From JAAXGX01 sp965221595 (GTDB lineage Bacteria > Acidobacteriota > Vicinamibacteria > Vicinamibacterales > UBA8438), in the NCBI GenBank assembly GCA_965221595.1, contig OZ244900.1, positions 124,001-188,000 of the forward strand: a stretch of DNA of 64,000 bases, given 5' to 3'. Both the position numbers and the translations under genes were made by a program. The notes under the pieces were generated by a model. It was not told where the DNA came from and did not search any database. It was given only the letters and a program-made list of their open reading frames with translations. This document shows positions 15,915 through 24,788 of the stretch, one piece after another (positions within the stretch are counted from its first letter, which is position 1; each line of letters starts with the position of its first letter).

Positions 15915-17263
15915 GCAACATCAACAAGGGCAGGCATCTGCCCCGGCGCACCGTTCTGCGCGGACTCGGCGCTGCCGTCGCGCTTCCGCTACTCGACAGC
16001 ATGGTCCCGGCGCTGTCGGCCGCGCGCGCGGCGGCCGCCGCGCCGGTGCGGCGGTTCGGGGCAGTGTACGTCGGCATGGGTATGAACATGCCGGTCTGGA
16101 ATCAGCCCGAGGTCGGGAAGCCGCTCGCCTTCAACCCGATCCTGGCCTCGATGGAACCGCTCAAGGACCGCCTGCTCGTCGTGAGCGGCTGCCACAACGA
16201 GCGCGGCGAAGGGCTCGACGGCGGCGCCCATCCGCGCGTCCAGACCTACTGGATGACCGGCTGCCGCGCCAATCGCTCCGAGGGCGGCGACCTGCGCGCC
16301 GGCACCTCGCTGGACCAGATCATCGCGCGGCAGTGGGAATCCGAGACGCAGCTCGCCTCGCTCGAGCTGGCGATCGAGCCGACGCACCTGGCCGGCGCCT
16401 GCGCCCTCGGCTACAGCTGCGCCTACAACAACACGATTGTCTGGCGCACGCCGACCACCCCGCTGCCGATGGAGAACAACCCGCGCAACGTGTTCGAACG
16501 GCTGTTCGGTGCCAGCGACAGCACCGAGCGGGCGGTCCGCCTGCGGGACATTCAAGCCGACCGCAGCGTACTCGACTCGGTGACCGGTGCCGTGTCGGCG
16601 GTGCGCGCCAGCCTGGGCGCCGGCGACCGGGCGAAGCTGACCGAGTACCTCGACGCCGTGCGCGACGTCGAGCGGCGCGTCACGATGGCCGAGCAGCAGG
16701 TCGACCGGGAGCTGCCGGTGGTCGATCGCCCGATTGGCATCCCCGACACCTACGGCAGTCACGTCGAGCTGATGTTCGACCTGCAGACCCTCGCGTTCCA
16801 GACCGACCTGACGCGCGTGTTCACCTTTCTGATGGGGCGCGAGGCGTCCGTCCGGACCTATCCCGAGATCGATATCCGCGAGGCGCACCATTCGCTCTCG
16901 CATCACTCCAACGCGCCCGAGCAACTGGCCAAGCAGGCGCGACTCAACGCCTATCAGATGCAACTGCTGCAGCGGTTCGTCGCGAAGCTGGCGGCGACGC
17001 CCGACGGCGACGGCACGCTGCTCGACTCCACGCTGCTGCTCTACGGGTCGGGGATGAGCGACTCGCATCTGCACGTGGCCACGAACGTCCCGACCCTGCT
17101 GGTGCACGGCTCGCGGTACCGCATCCGGGGTAACCGGCATCTGCAGGCGCCCGACGGGACGCCGCTGGCCAACCTCCAGTTGACGCTGCTCGACAAGCTG
17201 GGAGTCGACGTCGAGCACTTCGGCGACAGCACCGGCGAGCTGCGGCTCGTGACCGGGGTGTGA
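15911..17263 (+). CDS. Tat-exported DUF1552 protein
   Basis: A 450-residue exported protein. The N-terminus has a twin-arginine signal (LPRRTVLRGLGAAVALPLLD) followed by an Ala-rich region. The mature part contains the DUF1552 features: GMGMNMPVW, VSGCHNER, the TYWMTGC segment, YSCAYNNTIVW, and a C-terminal LLYGSGMSDSHLH, which recalls alkaline-phosphatase-superfamily arrangements. Function is unknown. In this and related genomes it is paired with DUF1592 proteins; here ATGA overlap shows translational coupling. The Tat signal implies export in folded form, possibly with a metal. Confidence 0.88.
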   Translation: MSNINKGRHLPRRTVLRGLGAAVALPLLDSMVPALSAARAAAAAPVRRFGAVYVGMGMNMPVWNQPEVGKPLAFNPILASMEPLKDRLLVVSGCHNERGEGLDGGAHPRVQTYWMTGCRANRSEGGDLRAGTSLDQIIARQWESETQLASLELAIEPTHLAGACALGYSCAYNNTIVWRTPTTPLPMENNPRNVFERLFGASDSTERAVRLRDIQADRSVLDSVTGAVSAVRASLGAGDRAKLTEYLDAVRDVERRVTMAEQQVDRELPVVDRPIGIPDTYGSHVELMFDLQTLAFQTDLTRVFTFLMGREASVRTYPEIDIREAHHSLSHHSNAPEQLAKQARLNAYQMQLLQRFVAKLAATPDGDGTLLDSTLLLYGSGMSDSHLHVATNVPTLLVHGSRYRIRGNRHLQAPDGTPLANLQLTLLDKLGVDVEHFGDSTGELRLVTGV

Positions 17264-17280
17264 GGCAGGAGGGAAACGCG

Positions 17281-18954
17281 ATGCGCCAGCATCACGTACG
17301 CTGCGTGTGGGCCGTCGTGCGGCTGGGCGCCGCTGCGGCGCTGGTCGTCACCGCCGGTCCGGCTGCCGAGGCTGCGGACCTGATTGCGGCCGTCCGCAGC
17401 GGTGACCGCCCCGCCGTCAACGGACTCCTGGCGGGCGGCGCGGACGTCAACGCGCGGCAACCCGACGGCGCCACGGCGCTGCACTGGGCCGCCCACCGCG
17501 ACGACCTGGAGACCGTGCAGCAGTTGCTCGCGGCCGGGGCCGACGCGAGCACGGCCAACGACTATGGGGCGACCCCGGTGTGGCTGGCGGCAACCAACGG
17601 GAACGCCGCCATCGTCGATGCGCTGCTCGACGCGGGCGCCGACCCGAACGCTGCGCTGGAGTCGGGCGAGACGGTGCTCATGGCCGCCGCCCGCACCGGG
17701 ACGCCTGCAGCGGTCGCGGCGTTGCTCGACGCCGGCGCCGACGTCGAGGCCGCACAGGTTTCCAGGGGGCAGACGGCGCTGATGTGGGCCGTGGCCGAGA
17801 ATCGCCTCGAGGCGGCGCGCCTGCTGTTGGAGCGCGGCGCGGACGTGCACGCGCGCAGCCGTATCTCGGTGGCGATGGATCGCAGGGGTGCCAGGGACCA
17901 GGTGTCTGCAGAAGCTGCAGCAGCCGCCCGCCCGGCTGCGGGGAAGGCCGCGGGCGAGGTGTCCGCGATCAGGGAACAGAACACGCTGGGAGCGATGGAG
18001 CGGAAGAGCGGAGGGTTCACGCCGCTCATGTTCGCCGCGCGGCACGGCGACCTTGCCATGGCCCGGCTGCTCCTCGACCACGGCGCCGCCATCGACGACA
18101 TGGATGCCGAGGGCGGCACGCCGCTGCTGGTGGCCACCGTCCGCGGCCACGTGCCGCTCGCCCTGCTGCTGCTCGAACGCGGCGCGGCGCCGGACGGCGC
18201 GCCGCATGTGGCCGGCTACACGCCTCTGCACTGGGCCGTGAACCGCTCGGAAGCGCTCACCTCCCACGACTACCCGGACGCGCCTGGCGAGTGGGCCGCG
18301 CTGGCCGGCATCCCGGACCGGCAGCAGCGGTCGGCGCTGATCGAGGCGCTCCTCGACCAGGGCGCCGACGTGAACGCGCAACTGACCAGGCTCATGCCGC
18401 GCTACGGCTTCTCGCTCTACTTCCTCGTCCTCCCGCCGAACACCATGGTCGGTTCCACGCCGTTTCTGCTGGCGGCGGCGGCGGGCGACACCGAGACGAT
18501 GCAGTTGCTCGTCGACCGGGGGGCCGACCCGCTGCTGGCCGCGGCCGGCGGCATGACGCCGCTGATGATGGCGGCCGGCGCGGGCTGGGTGATCAACGAG
18601 AGCCTGGTCGCCGAGGCGGATCGGCTGGCCGCGGTGAAGCTGGCGCACGCGCTCGGCAACGACGTCAACGCCACGGACCGGCGCGGGTTCAACGCCGTGC
18701 ACTGCGCGGCGTACGCCGGGCTGGTAACCGTCATCGACTACCTGGCCGCAGTCGGGGCCGACCTGAACCACGTGGCGCGGAACGGACAGTCGCCCCTGGG
18801 CGTCGCCGAAGGACAGCACCTCGCCCAATTCGTCGGCAGCCAGCCCGCGGCCGCGGCCACCTTGCGCGGCCTCGGTGCCATCTCCGTCGGGGCTGTCACG
18901 CTCGAGAGCGCGATCGACGAACAGGCCCGCCGCCGGGAACTCCAGCAGCGCTGA
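17281..18954 (+). CDS. Secreted ankyrin-repeat protein
   Basis: A 557-residue protein with a signal peptide (residues about 1-29, ending AAEAA) and about ten to twelve ankyrin repeats. Typical units read DGATALHWAAHRDDLETVQ, and later repeats read GGTPLLVATVRGHVPLALLL. A gap in the repeats (about residues 200-235) is rich in Ala and Lys. Ankyrin arrays bind proteins, so it probably partners one of the two secreted proteins encoded just upstream. A GGAGGG motif lies before ATG 17281, 17 bases after the DUF1552 stop. The C-terminal coil ends EQARRRELQQR. Confidence 0.87.
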   Translation: MRQHHVRCVWAVVRLGAAAALVVTAGPAAEAADLIAAVRSGDRPAVNGLLAGGADVNARQPDGATALHWAAHRDDLETVQQLLAAGADASTANDYGATPVWLAATNGNAAIVDALLDAGADPNAALESGETVLMAAARTGTPAAVAALLDAGADVEAAQVSRGQTALMWAVAENRLEAARLLLERGADVHARSRISVAMDRRGARDQVSAEAAAAARPAAGKAAGEVSAIREQNTLGAMERKSGGFTPLMFAARHGDLAMARLLLDHGAAIDDMDAEGGTPLLVATVRGHVPLALLLLERGAAPDGAPHVAGYTPLHWAVNRSEALTSHDYPDAPGEWAALAGIPDRQQRSALIEALLDQGADVNAQLTRLMPRYGFSLYFLVLPPNTMVGSTPFLLAAAAGDTETMQLLVDRGADPLLAAAGGMTPLMMAAGAGWVINESLVAEADRLAAVKLAHALGNDVNATDRRGFNAVHCAAYAGLVTVIDYLAAVGADLNHVARNGQSPLGVAEGQHLAQFVGSQPAAAATLRGLGAISVGAVTLESAIDEQARRRELQQR

Positions 18955-18996
18955 GCGCCCGCCGCCGGTCCTGCCTGGCCGCCGCGACCAGCCTCG

Positions 18997-19737
18997 TCAG
19001 TGGGCCGGCGCGCACAGGCGCGCCACGGCGAGCCGCAACAACTCGGCATGGTCCTTCTGCGAGATGTCGCGGGTGGAAAGCGCCAGCCCCCGGGCTGCCG
19101 CAACGAGCACCGTGGCGAGCTCGACGCAGGCGTCGCCGCCGCGCGCGTCGCCCGGCCGTGAGACCGCGCCGTCCGACTCCAGCACGCCCGCCAGCAGCTC
19201 GACGAACGCGCGCTCGAAGCCGTTGCTCATCTCGATGATGCGGTCGATCACGGGGGCTTCGCAGCCCTGCCAGAAGCGCGCCGCACGGCTTCCGGTGCCG
19301 CCGCGCGAAGAAGCGTACTCCGCCATCAGCGCGCCGACCAGACGCTCCGTGAGCGGCCGGCGGCGGGCCAGAATCGCCTGCGCGTCGGCATGCGCGACCT
19401 CGAACGCGTGGCGCGCGGCCTGATAGGTCAGGTCGTCCTTGCCGTCGAAATGCAGGTACAGCCCCTGCCGCGAGAGACCGGCCCGGCGCGCGATGTCCAC
19501 CATCGACGCTCGCACGGGACCGTCCCGGACCAGGATATCGAGCGCGGCTTCCAGGATGCGCGCGCGCGTGGAACCGTTCTCGCGGGACGGTGCCGCGGTG
19601 GCCGGCAACGCGGCTTCATTCAGACGGGGCTGCGCGCCGACGTCCCGGCGTCCGCTGGCGGGTACCCCTGCGCCCCGCGCCACGCCGGCCGGGGCTGGCC
19701 GGGCGCGTCCTCTGGCGCTTGCACGGTTCTGCGGCAC
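18997..19737 (-). CDS. TetR/AcrR-family regulator
   Basis: A 246-residue one-domain repressor type. The DNA-binding helix-turn-helix lies at about residues 60-105: ILEAALDILVRDG, then SMVDIARRAGLSRQGLYLHF followed by DGKDDL. The C-terminal half is helical and variable, as expected for ligand binding. The first 50 residues are Pro/Arg/Ala-rich without structure and may not be translated; an internal start is possible but no clear RBS decides it. It is the last gene of a minus-strand run (feoB, two unknown genes, this gene). The ligand is unknown. Confidence 0.82.
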   Translation of the reverse strand: MPQNRASARGRARPAPAGVARGAGVPASGRRDVGAQPRLNEAALPATAAPSRENGSTRARILEAALDILVRDGPVRASMVDIARRAGLSRQGLYLHFDGKDDLTYQAARHAFEVAHADAQAILARRRPLTERLVGALMAEYASSRGGTGSRAARFWQGCEAPVIDRIIEMSNGFERAFVELLAGVLESDGAVSRPGDARGGDACVELATVLVAAARGLALSTRDISQKDHAELLRLAVARLCAPAH

Positions 19738-19754
19738 CGACTCCCAGCCTGGCC

Positions 19755-20192
19755 CTAGCGCTCGACGAACGGCGCGAGCCGGTCGAGGACGATCGCGATG
19801 GCCTCGTCCTCGTCCAGCCCATCGAGCGGCGCCTCATGCACCACCTGCTCGTCGACCAGGACGCGGCGGCCCCAGGCGCGGCTGACGCGGCCGACGAGGG
19901 CCGGCGGATCGCGCGTCGTGTCGAGGGCGATCTCGATGAAGTTCTCTGCCGCCGCGTCCGCTGCCAGCCGCACCGAACCGGCCGGGGTGAGCACGCGGAA
20001 TCCGTATCCCTCCGCCTTGAGCACGGCCGCCACGGCCCGGAAGGCTGGGGCCACGACCTCGGCCAGCACCGCTGTGCCATCGCGCTCGGCCGCCGCCGCC
20101 CGTAAGCGGCGGGCCTCTGCGGCGCGGCGGGCTGCCTGGATCGTATGGAGTACGCGCTTCCGAACGTCGGCGGGTGCAACCATCGGGGGCAT
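19755..20192 (-). CDS. Unknown conserved-looking protein (145 aa)
   Basis: A 145-residue soluble protein with no signal peptide or membrane segment. The first 45 residues are helical and rich in Arg and Ala (RAAEARRLRAAAAER). The rest alternates beta-strand-like segments (YGFRVLTPAGSVRLAA, NFIEIALDTT, RVLVDEQVV) and ends in an acidic helix, GLDEDEAIAIVLDRLAPFV. I do not recognise a family. It lies 17 bases upstream of the TetR gene and 21 bases downstream of another unknown gene, all on the minus strand, so it is probably part of one transcript. Confidence 0.65.
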   Translation of the reverse strand: MPPMVAPADVRKRVLHTIQAARRAAEARRLRAAAAERDGTAVLAEVVAPAFRAVAAVLKAEGYGFRVLTPAGSVRLAADAAAENFIEIALDTTRDPPALVGRVSRAWGRRVLVDEQVVHEAPLDGLDEDEAIAIVLDRLAPFVER

Positions 20193-20213
20193 CGTTCAGG
20201 GCTCGATACGGCT

Positions 20214-20648
20214 TCACGTGCGCGAAGGCGAGCCGACCTCGTAGATTCGCACCAGTTCGATCAGCTTGTAGCCGCGAGTCTGATACGGCGGCACGATGTG
20301 CTCGGTGTGCAGATACTGGATCATCCCTTCGTCCGCGTAGTCCGGCTCCCCCAGCTCCTCGGCGTCGGCGAGCTGCGACTCGAGCCGATCGAGCGTCATG
20401 ACCTTCTCGGTCACGGCACGCCGCAACGGCACCACACCGAGCAGCAGCCGCCGAGTGGTGCGGCGGCGGGTGTGGAACCGCAGGAATATCTCGTTGCTGA
20501 TGAAGTTGTACTCGACGTCCGAGCGGCTGGCAGGCGCGTCCTCGACGCGTACGTAGGCCACCGGCGGCTGGCTGGTGCACCAGTCGACGAGCCTGCGCGT
20601 GAAGTCGCCTTCACCCGACCAGTTGGAGGAGTCCAACTCTGCTGACAT
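20214..20648 (-). CDS. Unknown protein (144 aa)
   Basis: A 144-residue soluble protein, no signal or membrane segment. Segments visible are WCTSQPPVAYVRVED, NFISNEIFLRFHTRR, a basic stretch RRRTTRRLLLGVVPLRR and a helical acidic region LESQLADAEELGEPD, ending KLIELVRIYEVG. I do not recognise a family. The ATG at 20648 abuts a partial repeat element that occupies its upstream region. It follows feoB (91 bases away) and precedes another unknown gene by 21 bases. Confidence 0.65.
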   Translation of the reverse strand: MSAELDSSNWSGEGDFTRRLVDWCTSQPPVAYVRVEDAPASRSDVEYNFISNEIFLRFHTRRRTTRRLLLGVVPLRRAVTEKVMTLDRLESQLADAEELGEPDYADEGMIQYLHTEHIVPPYQTRGYKLIELVRIYEVGSPSRT

Positions 20649-20695
20649 GGCAGCCCTGGCAACAGGCCCCGCCGCATGCGACGGGCGCCCGGCCG
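20649..20695. repeat. MITE-like repeat, partial end (copy E)
   Basis: GGCAGCCC-TGGCAACAGG followed by CCCCGCCGC and CGACGGGCGCC matches the left end of copy A at 6394 in about 37 of 42 positions, with one missing base. Similarity does not continue into the adjacent bases. It lies between the stop of feoB and the start of the next gene. Confidence 0.5.
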
Positions 20696-20739
20696 CTGCG
20701 ATCCTACTGCGGCTCGCCGCCGTTGGCCATGCGGCCGCG

Positions 20740-22956
20740 TCAGATCGTGGCCAGTCGCCACACCTGCGTCACGAGGAAGCAGACGGTCACGCCCACCGCG
20801 ACCGGCAGGAGGGCGGCCAGCGTGGTCCAGCCCGCACTCCGGGTCTCGCGGTAGATCGTGTAGATGGTCGTGGAGCACGGGTTGTGCAGCAGGCTGAACA
20901 GCATCAGGTTCACGCCGGTCAGCAGCGTCCAGCCGCCGGCGCGCAGCAGATCGGCAGTCGCACTGATGTCGTCGAGCTCGAACATCACCCCGGCCCCCGC
21001 TCCGGCGCCACCGGCCGTGAGCACGGTCAGCATCAGCACGGTGGGGACGACGATCTCGTTGGCCGGAATCGCCACCACGTAGGCGAGCAGGATGACGCCG
21101 TTGAGGCCGATGAGCAGGCCGAACGGGTCCAGCCACGCGACGCCGTGCTGCGCCAGGCTGGCGCCGCCCAGCTCGATGTTCGATACGAGCCAGATCACCG
21201 CGCCGGCGGGCGCCGCGAAGATGACGGCCCGCCCGAGCACGATGAGCGTTCGATCGATGACCGACGTGTACAGCGTCTGCAGCACGCGCGGCGGGCGGTA
21301 GGGCGGCAACTCGAGGCTGAAGCGGGTCGCCTCGCCGCGGAGCACCGTGCGGGACAGCAGCCACGAGGTGACGAACATCGTGACGATACCGAGCACGGCA
21401 ATCCCGACGACCGCGGCGGCGGAGATGACCCCCCCGAGGTGCACCGGTGCCAGCGCGCCGATGAAGATCGTGGCGATGAGGATCTGCGTCGGCCAGCGGC
21501 CGTTGCAGAGCGAGAAGTTGTTCGTGATGATGGCGATCAGACGCTCGCGCGGGCTGTCGATGATGCGTGTGGAGACGACGCCGGCCGCGTTGCAGCCGAA
21601 ACCCATGCACATGGTGAGCGCCTGCTTGCCGTGCGCGCCTGCCGAGCGGAACAGTGCGTCGAGATTGAAGGCGACCCGGGGCAGATAGCCGAAGTCCTCC
21701 AGCAGGGTGAAGAGCGGGAAGAAGATGGCCATGGGCGGCAGCATGACGGCAACCACCCAGGCAGTTGCCAGATACACGCCGTCGACCAGAAAGCCGCCCA
21801 GCCACCAGGGCAGCCCGGCCGCGTCGCCGAGGCCCTTCAACCACGGATGCACGGTGTCGAGGAGCAGCGCGGCCAGCAGGCCGGACGGGACGTTGGCACC
21901 CTCGATCGTGATCCAGAAGACCGCGGCGAGGATCGCCAGCATCAGGGGGAAGCCGAGCCAGCGACTCGTGAGCAGCCGGTCGAGGGTCCGATCGAAGTCG
22001 AAGCCGGCCCGTTTCAGCCCGCGCATCTGCGTGCCCGCGGCGATCTCCTGGGCCGCGGCGTAGAGATGCTCCGTGATCGTGTCCTGGAAGTCGGCCGGCA
22101 GATCCCAACGCCGGCGACGCGCCGTGCGCAGGACGTGCTCCCGGGCGCTCGCCGGGACGGGCGGAGCGTCCGCCGCCGCGCGCGTCTCGCCGAGCTGTCC
22201 GAGCTCACCGGACCGCACGGCTTCGCCGACAGCGTCGTCGCCGTTCAGCAGACGCAGCGCCACCCAGCGGGCGTTGGGTACCCCCGGAAACGCGTTCTCC
22301 ACAACCTGCGCCACGCCGGAGACCGTGTCCTCGACGCGGTCGTCCAGGTGCGTCGTGCGAAGGGGCGTCGTGGCCCTTTCTCCCGTGGCGACGCGGTAGG
22401 CCGCAGCCAGCAGGTCGTCGATGCCGACCTTGGAGCGAGCCACCCCGCTCACCACCGGGACGCCGAGCTGCTGCTCCAGACGCGCCGCATCGACAGCCAG
22501 GCCGCGGCGCCGGGCTTCGTCGACGAGATTGAAATAGACGACGACGCGGTCCGTGATGCCCAGGATCTGCAGGACGAGGTGCAGGTTGCGCTCCAGCCGC
22601 GTCGCGTCGACTACCACGACGGTCACGTCCGGTCGGCCGAACAGGATGAAGTCGCGTGCCACCTCTTCGTCGGCGCTCTCCGCCTGCAGCGAGTAGGTGC
22701 CGGGCAGGTCGACAATCTTGAGTCTCCGGCCTGCATAGGCGAACGCGCCCTCCGCGCGCACAATCGTCTTGCCCGGCCAGTTGCCGGTATGCTGCCGGAG
22801 CCCGGTGAGCGCGTTGAAGACCGTGCTCTTGCCCACGTTGGGATTGCCGGCCAGCGCGACCAGGACATCCCACTTGTCCGGGTTCAACCCCAGCCGCAGC
22901 AGGCTGTCGGCGCGCTGCCGCGAGCAGCCGCCGCCCGCGCCCGAGGCCCCGCTCAT
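20740..22956 (-). CDS. feoB: Ferrous iron transporter FeoB
   Basis: FeoB is the inner-membrane Fe(II) permease with a cytoplasmic G domain. The 738-residue protein has G1 AGNPNVGKST (about residues 36-45), DLPGTYSL (G3), the G4 motif FNLVDEA, a GDI-like helical region, and then about eight to ten membrane segments. Gate motifs CMGFGCNA and LHNPCSTTIYTIYRE carry the conserved cysteines. The ATG at 22956 overlaps the upstream FeoA-DtxR stop as ATGA, so the two are coupled. It is therefore part of an operon under the divergent DtxR-like regulator region at 24.0 kb. Fe(II) is the expected substrate. Confidence 0.93.
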   Translation of the reverse strand: MSGASGAGGGCSRQRADSLLRLGLNPDKWDVLVALAGNPNVGKSTVFNALTGLRQHTGNWPGKTIVRAEGAFAYAGRRLKIVDLPGTYSLQAESADEEVARDFILFGRPDVTVVVVDATRLERNLHLVLQILGITDRVVVYFNLVDEARRRGLAVDAARLEQQLGVPVVSGVARSKVGIDDLLAAAYRVATGERATTPLRTTHLDDRVEDTVSGVAQVVENAFPGVPNARWVALRLLNGDDAVGEAVRSGELGQLGETRAAADAPPVPASAREHVLRTARRRRWDLPADFQDTITEHLYAAAQEIAAGTQMRGLKRAGFDFDRTLDRLLTSRWLGFPLMLAILAAVFWITIEGANVPSGLLAALLLDTVHPWLKGLGDAAGLPWWLGGFLVDGVYLATAWVVAVMLPPMAIFFPLFTLLEDFGYLPRVAFNLDALFRSAGAHGKQALTMCMGFGCNAAGVVSTRIIDSPRERLIAIITNNFSLCNGRWPTQILIATIFIGALAPVHLGGVISAAAVVGIAVLGIVTMFVTSWLLSRTVLRGEATRFSLELPPYRPPRVLQTLYTSVIDRTLIVLGRAVIFAAPAGAVIWLVSNIELGGASLAQHGVAWLDPFGLLIGLNGVILLAYVVAIPANEIVVPTVLMLTVLTAGGAGAGAGVMFELDDISATADLLRAGGWTLLTGVNLMLFSLLHNPCSTTIYTIYRETRSAGWTTLAALLPVAVGVTVCFLVTQVWRLATI

Positions 22957-23996
22957 CGGGCTGCCTCCGGTGCTGCGTGTGTGCGCTCCACCCGGATCCA
23001 GGCCGCTTGCTGACGCCGCAGCGCAATGAGCGCGCCCCGAATCTCGTACGCCACCGGATCGCCCGTTGCGCTCGCGAGCTCGGGGGTGATCCGCGTGCCG
23101 CGAACGACGCCGAGGTCCAGGAGCCGGCGCCGCTGCGTAGCCTGACACGCGCGGGAGATCTCGACGACCCGCACCGTTTCCCCGAGGCGGGCGTCGCGGA
23201 GCGTCGTCCAGCTCGCGGCTGCACGCTCGCCCGCCGGCAGCAGGCGGACGCTGACGTTGCGGGCCGCGACGGCGTCGAGCGTCCACTCGCGCCCGCCGGC
23301 TGCCCGCACGCAAATGCCGCGGTCGGTTCGCGCGACGACGTCGAGGTGACCGCCGAGGGCGAGCCCCTCCTCGAGCAGGGCGTCGTAGATCTCCGGAGGC
23401 TCGTCCTCCAGATGCACGATCTCGACTGTGCGGCCGGGTTCGACGGCCGTCAGGCCGACGCCGGGAACCGGCGGAATCTCTCCCGAGGCGTCCGGGATAG
23501 GATCGCCATGGGGATCCCAGCTCGGGTAGCCCAGACGCAGCTCGAGTGCGTCGGTCTGCTCGGCGGAGAGGGCATGCTCCATTCGCTCGGCCCGTTCATG
23601 CCACTCGGCGGGCGGGACGCCGGTGCGGTCGGCCAGGTAGCGCTCCCAGAGCCGGTGCGTGCGCACGATGCGGATGGCTGACTGCTCCCCCTCCGCCGTG
23701 AGCACCGGTCCGTCTGGCGCCATCCGGACGAGCCCCATCCCGGTGAGCCCGGACAGGAGCGTGGCGGCGTGCGCAGTGGACACCTCCAGGCGGCCCGCCA
23801 GGCTGTCGAGCGAGCATGCCTGGCCGCTCTGGCGGCAGGTCAGCACGTGCTTCAGGGCATCCTCGAGCCGTACACGCTCACCGACCCTCCGGAGGCGCAG
23901 CATGCGGGGGAGCAGACCGCGCCCGGGCCAGAGCAGGCCGGCCAGGATCAGGCTGAGCGCGGCAAAGACGAGGAGTGCGAAACCGGGATCTGGCAT
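22953..23996 (-). CDS. Membrane-anchored DtxR-like regulator with two FeoA/SH3 domains
   Basis: A 347-residue fusion. Residues about 5-25 form one membrane helix (GFALLVFAALSLILAGLLW). A DtxR-type winged helix follows (about 45-110, DALKHVLTCR to LTAEGEQSAIRIV), then the metal-binding/dimerisation segment HRLWERYLADRTGVPPAEWH with ERMEHALS. Two FeoA/SH3-like domains complete it (about 175-255 and 265-337, the latter with RRLLDLGVVRGTRI). It probably serves as the FeoA partner of FeoB while also sensing metal at the membrane. ATG 23996 was chosen because it opens the helix; an upstream extension lies in the promoter. Whether the HTH still binds DNA is not known. Confidence 0.85.
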   Translation of the reverse strand: MPDPGFALLVFAALSLILAGLLWPGRGLLPRMLRLRRVGERVRLEDALKHVLTCRQSGQACSLDSLAGRLEVSTAHAATLLSGLTGMGLVRMAPDGPVLTAEGEQSAIRIVRTHRLWERYLADRTGVPPAEWHERAERMEHALSAEQTDALELRLGYPSWDPHGDPIPDASGEIPPVPGVGLTAVEPGRTVEIVHLEDEPPEIYDALLEEGLALGGHLDVVARTDRGICVRAAGGREWTLDAVAARNVSVRLLPAGERAAASWTTLRDARLGETVRVVEISRACQATQRRRLLDLGVVRGTRITPELASATGDPVAYEIRGALIALRRQQAAWIRVERTHAAPEAAR

Positions 23997-24047
23997 GTTC
24001 GCAGCGCGGTCGGCCGCCCGCACGGACTTTGAAGCATGGCAATTGGA

Positions 24048-24065
24048 ATTTTGATAATTCAAAAT
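24048..24065. promoter_or_regulatory. Putative DtxR-type operator in the feo/dtxR divergent region
   Basis: A perfect inverted repeat ATTTTGA-TAAT-TCAAAAT lies between the divergent feo and DtxR starts. For the DtxR direction it fills the spacer between TTGGAA (24043-24048) and TACTAT (24065-24070), 16 bases apart, where a bound repressor would block transcription. A closely matching site occurs at 27772-27789. Confidence 0.6.
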
Positions 24066-24085
24066 ACTATAGCATAGAGTCAGCC

Positions 24086-24772
24086 ATGGCGCTTCCATCC
24101 AGCACGGTGGAGAACTACCTGAAGGCAATCCATCAGGCCCAGTCCGCTCAGGGTTCCGACCGGCGCCTCGTGCCCATGGGACGCCTGGCCGGCGCGCTCG
24201 GCGTGGTGCCGGGCACGGCGACCACCATGGTCAAGACGCTGGCCGAGTCCGGGCTGGTCGACTACGAACCGTACGCGGGCGTGCGGTTGACGCCGGCCGG
24301 CGAGAAGCTGGCCGCGCTCGTACTCCGGCGCCACCGGCTGATCGAACTGTTCCTCGTCAAGGTGCTGGGGATGAGCTGGGCGGAGGTGCACGACGAGGCT
24401 GAACGGCTGGAGCACGCGGCGTCGGACCGCCTCATCGATCGCATCGACGCCATGCTCGGGCGCCCGGCGGCCGACCCGCATGGCGATCCGATTCCCGACT
24501 CCAGCGGATCGATGGTGACGCCGGAGTACCAGACGCTGCTGACGTGCCCGCTCGAATCGCCGGTCGTCCTGACGCGGGTTACCGACCAGGATTCGGCGTT
24601 CCTGCGTTTCCTCGAGAGCAGCGGACTGAAGCCGGGCCAGGCCCTCCGGGTGGAGTCCCGCGACACGGCGGCCGACCACGTGGTCGTGCGCGGCAAACGC
24701 GAGCGTCAGATCATGATCGGGATGCGTGCTGCCGCCAAGCTACAGGTGGCGCCGCTGGAGCCGACCGCCTGA
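24086..24772 (+). CDS. DtxR/MntR-family metal-dependent repressor
   Basis: A 228-residue cytoplasmic repressor of the long, three-domain type. It has an N-terminal HTH (VENYLKAIHQAQ, then GVVPGTATTMVKTLAESGLV), a metal-binding and dimerisation domain (RRHRLIELFLVKVLGMSWAE, then HDEAERLEHAAS) with HGDPIPD, and a C-terminal SH3/FeoA-like domain (about 155-225). The metal could be Fe(II) or Mn(II); the adjacent feo operon favours iron. ATG 24086 follows a plausible promoter that overlaps the inverted repeat, implying autoregulation. It probably controls both the feo operon and, through a similar site, the barrel/CuA operon at 24.8-27.7 kb. Confidence 0.9.
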   Translation: MALPSSTVENYLKAIHQAQSAQGSDRRLVPMGRLAGALGVVPGTATTMVKTLAESGLVDYEPYAGVRLTPAGEKLAALVLRRHRLIELFLVKVLGMSWAEVHDEAERLEHAASDRLIDRIDAMLGRPAADPHGDPIPDSSGSMVTPEYQTLLTCPLESPVVLTRVTDQDSAFLRFLESSGLKPGQALRVESRDTAADHVVVRGKRERQIMIGMRAAAKLQVAPLEPTA

Positions 24773-24788
24773 GTCCGGACGCCTTCCC

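Noticed and set aside
20575..23013. 812-codon plus-strand reading frame opposite feoB
   Set aside because: It mirrors feoB codon structure; the translation is Arg/Ala/Asp-rich and has no motif, while feoB has all its signature motifs.
22953..24128. Extended start of the DtxR-FeoA fusion upstream of 23996
   Set aside because: The added 44 residues run through the inverted-repeat operator and promoter region and disrupt the otherwise clear N-terminal membrane helix.
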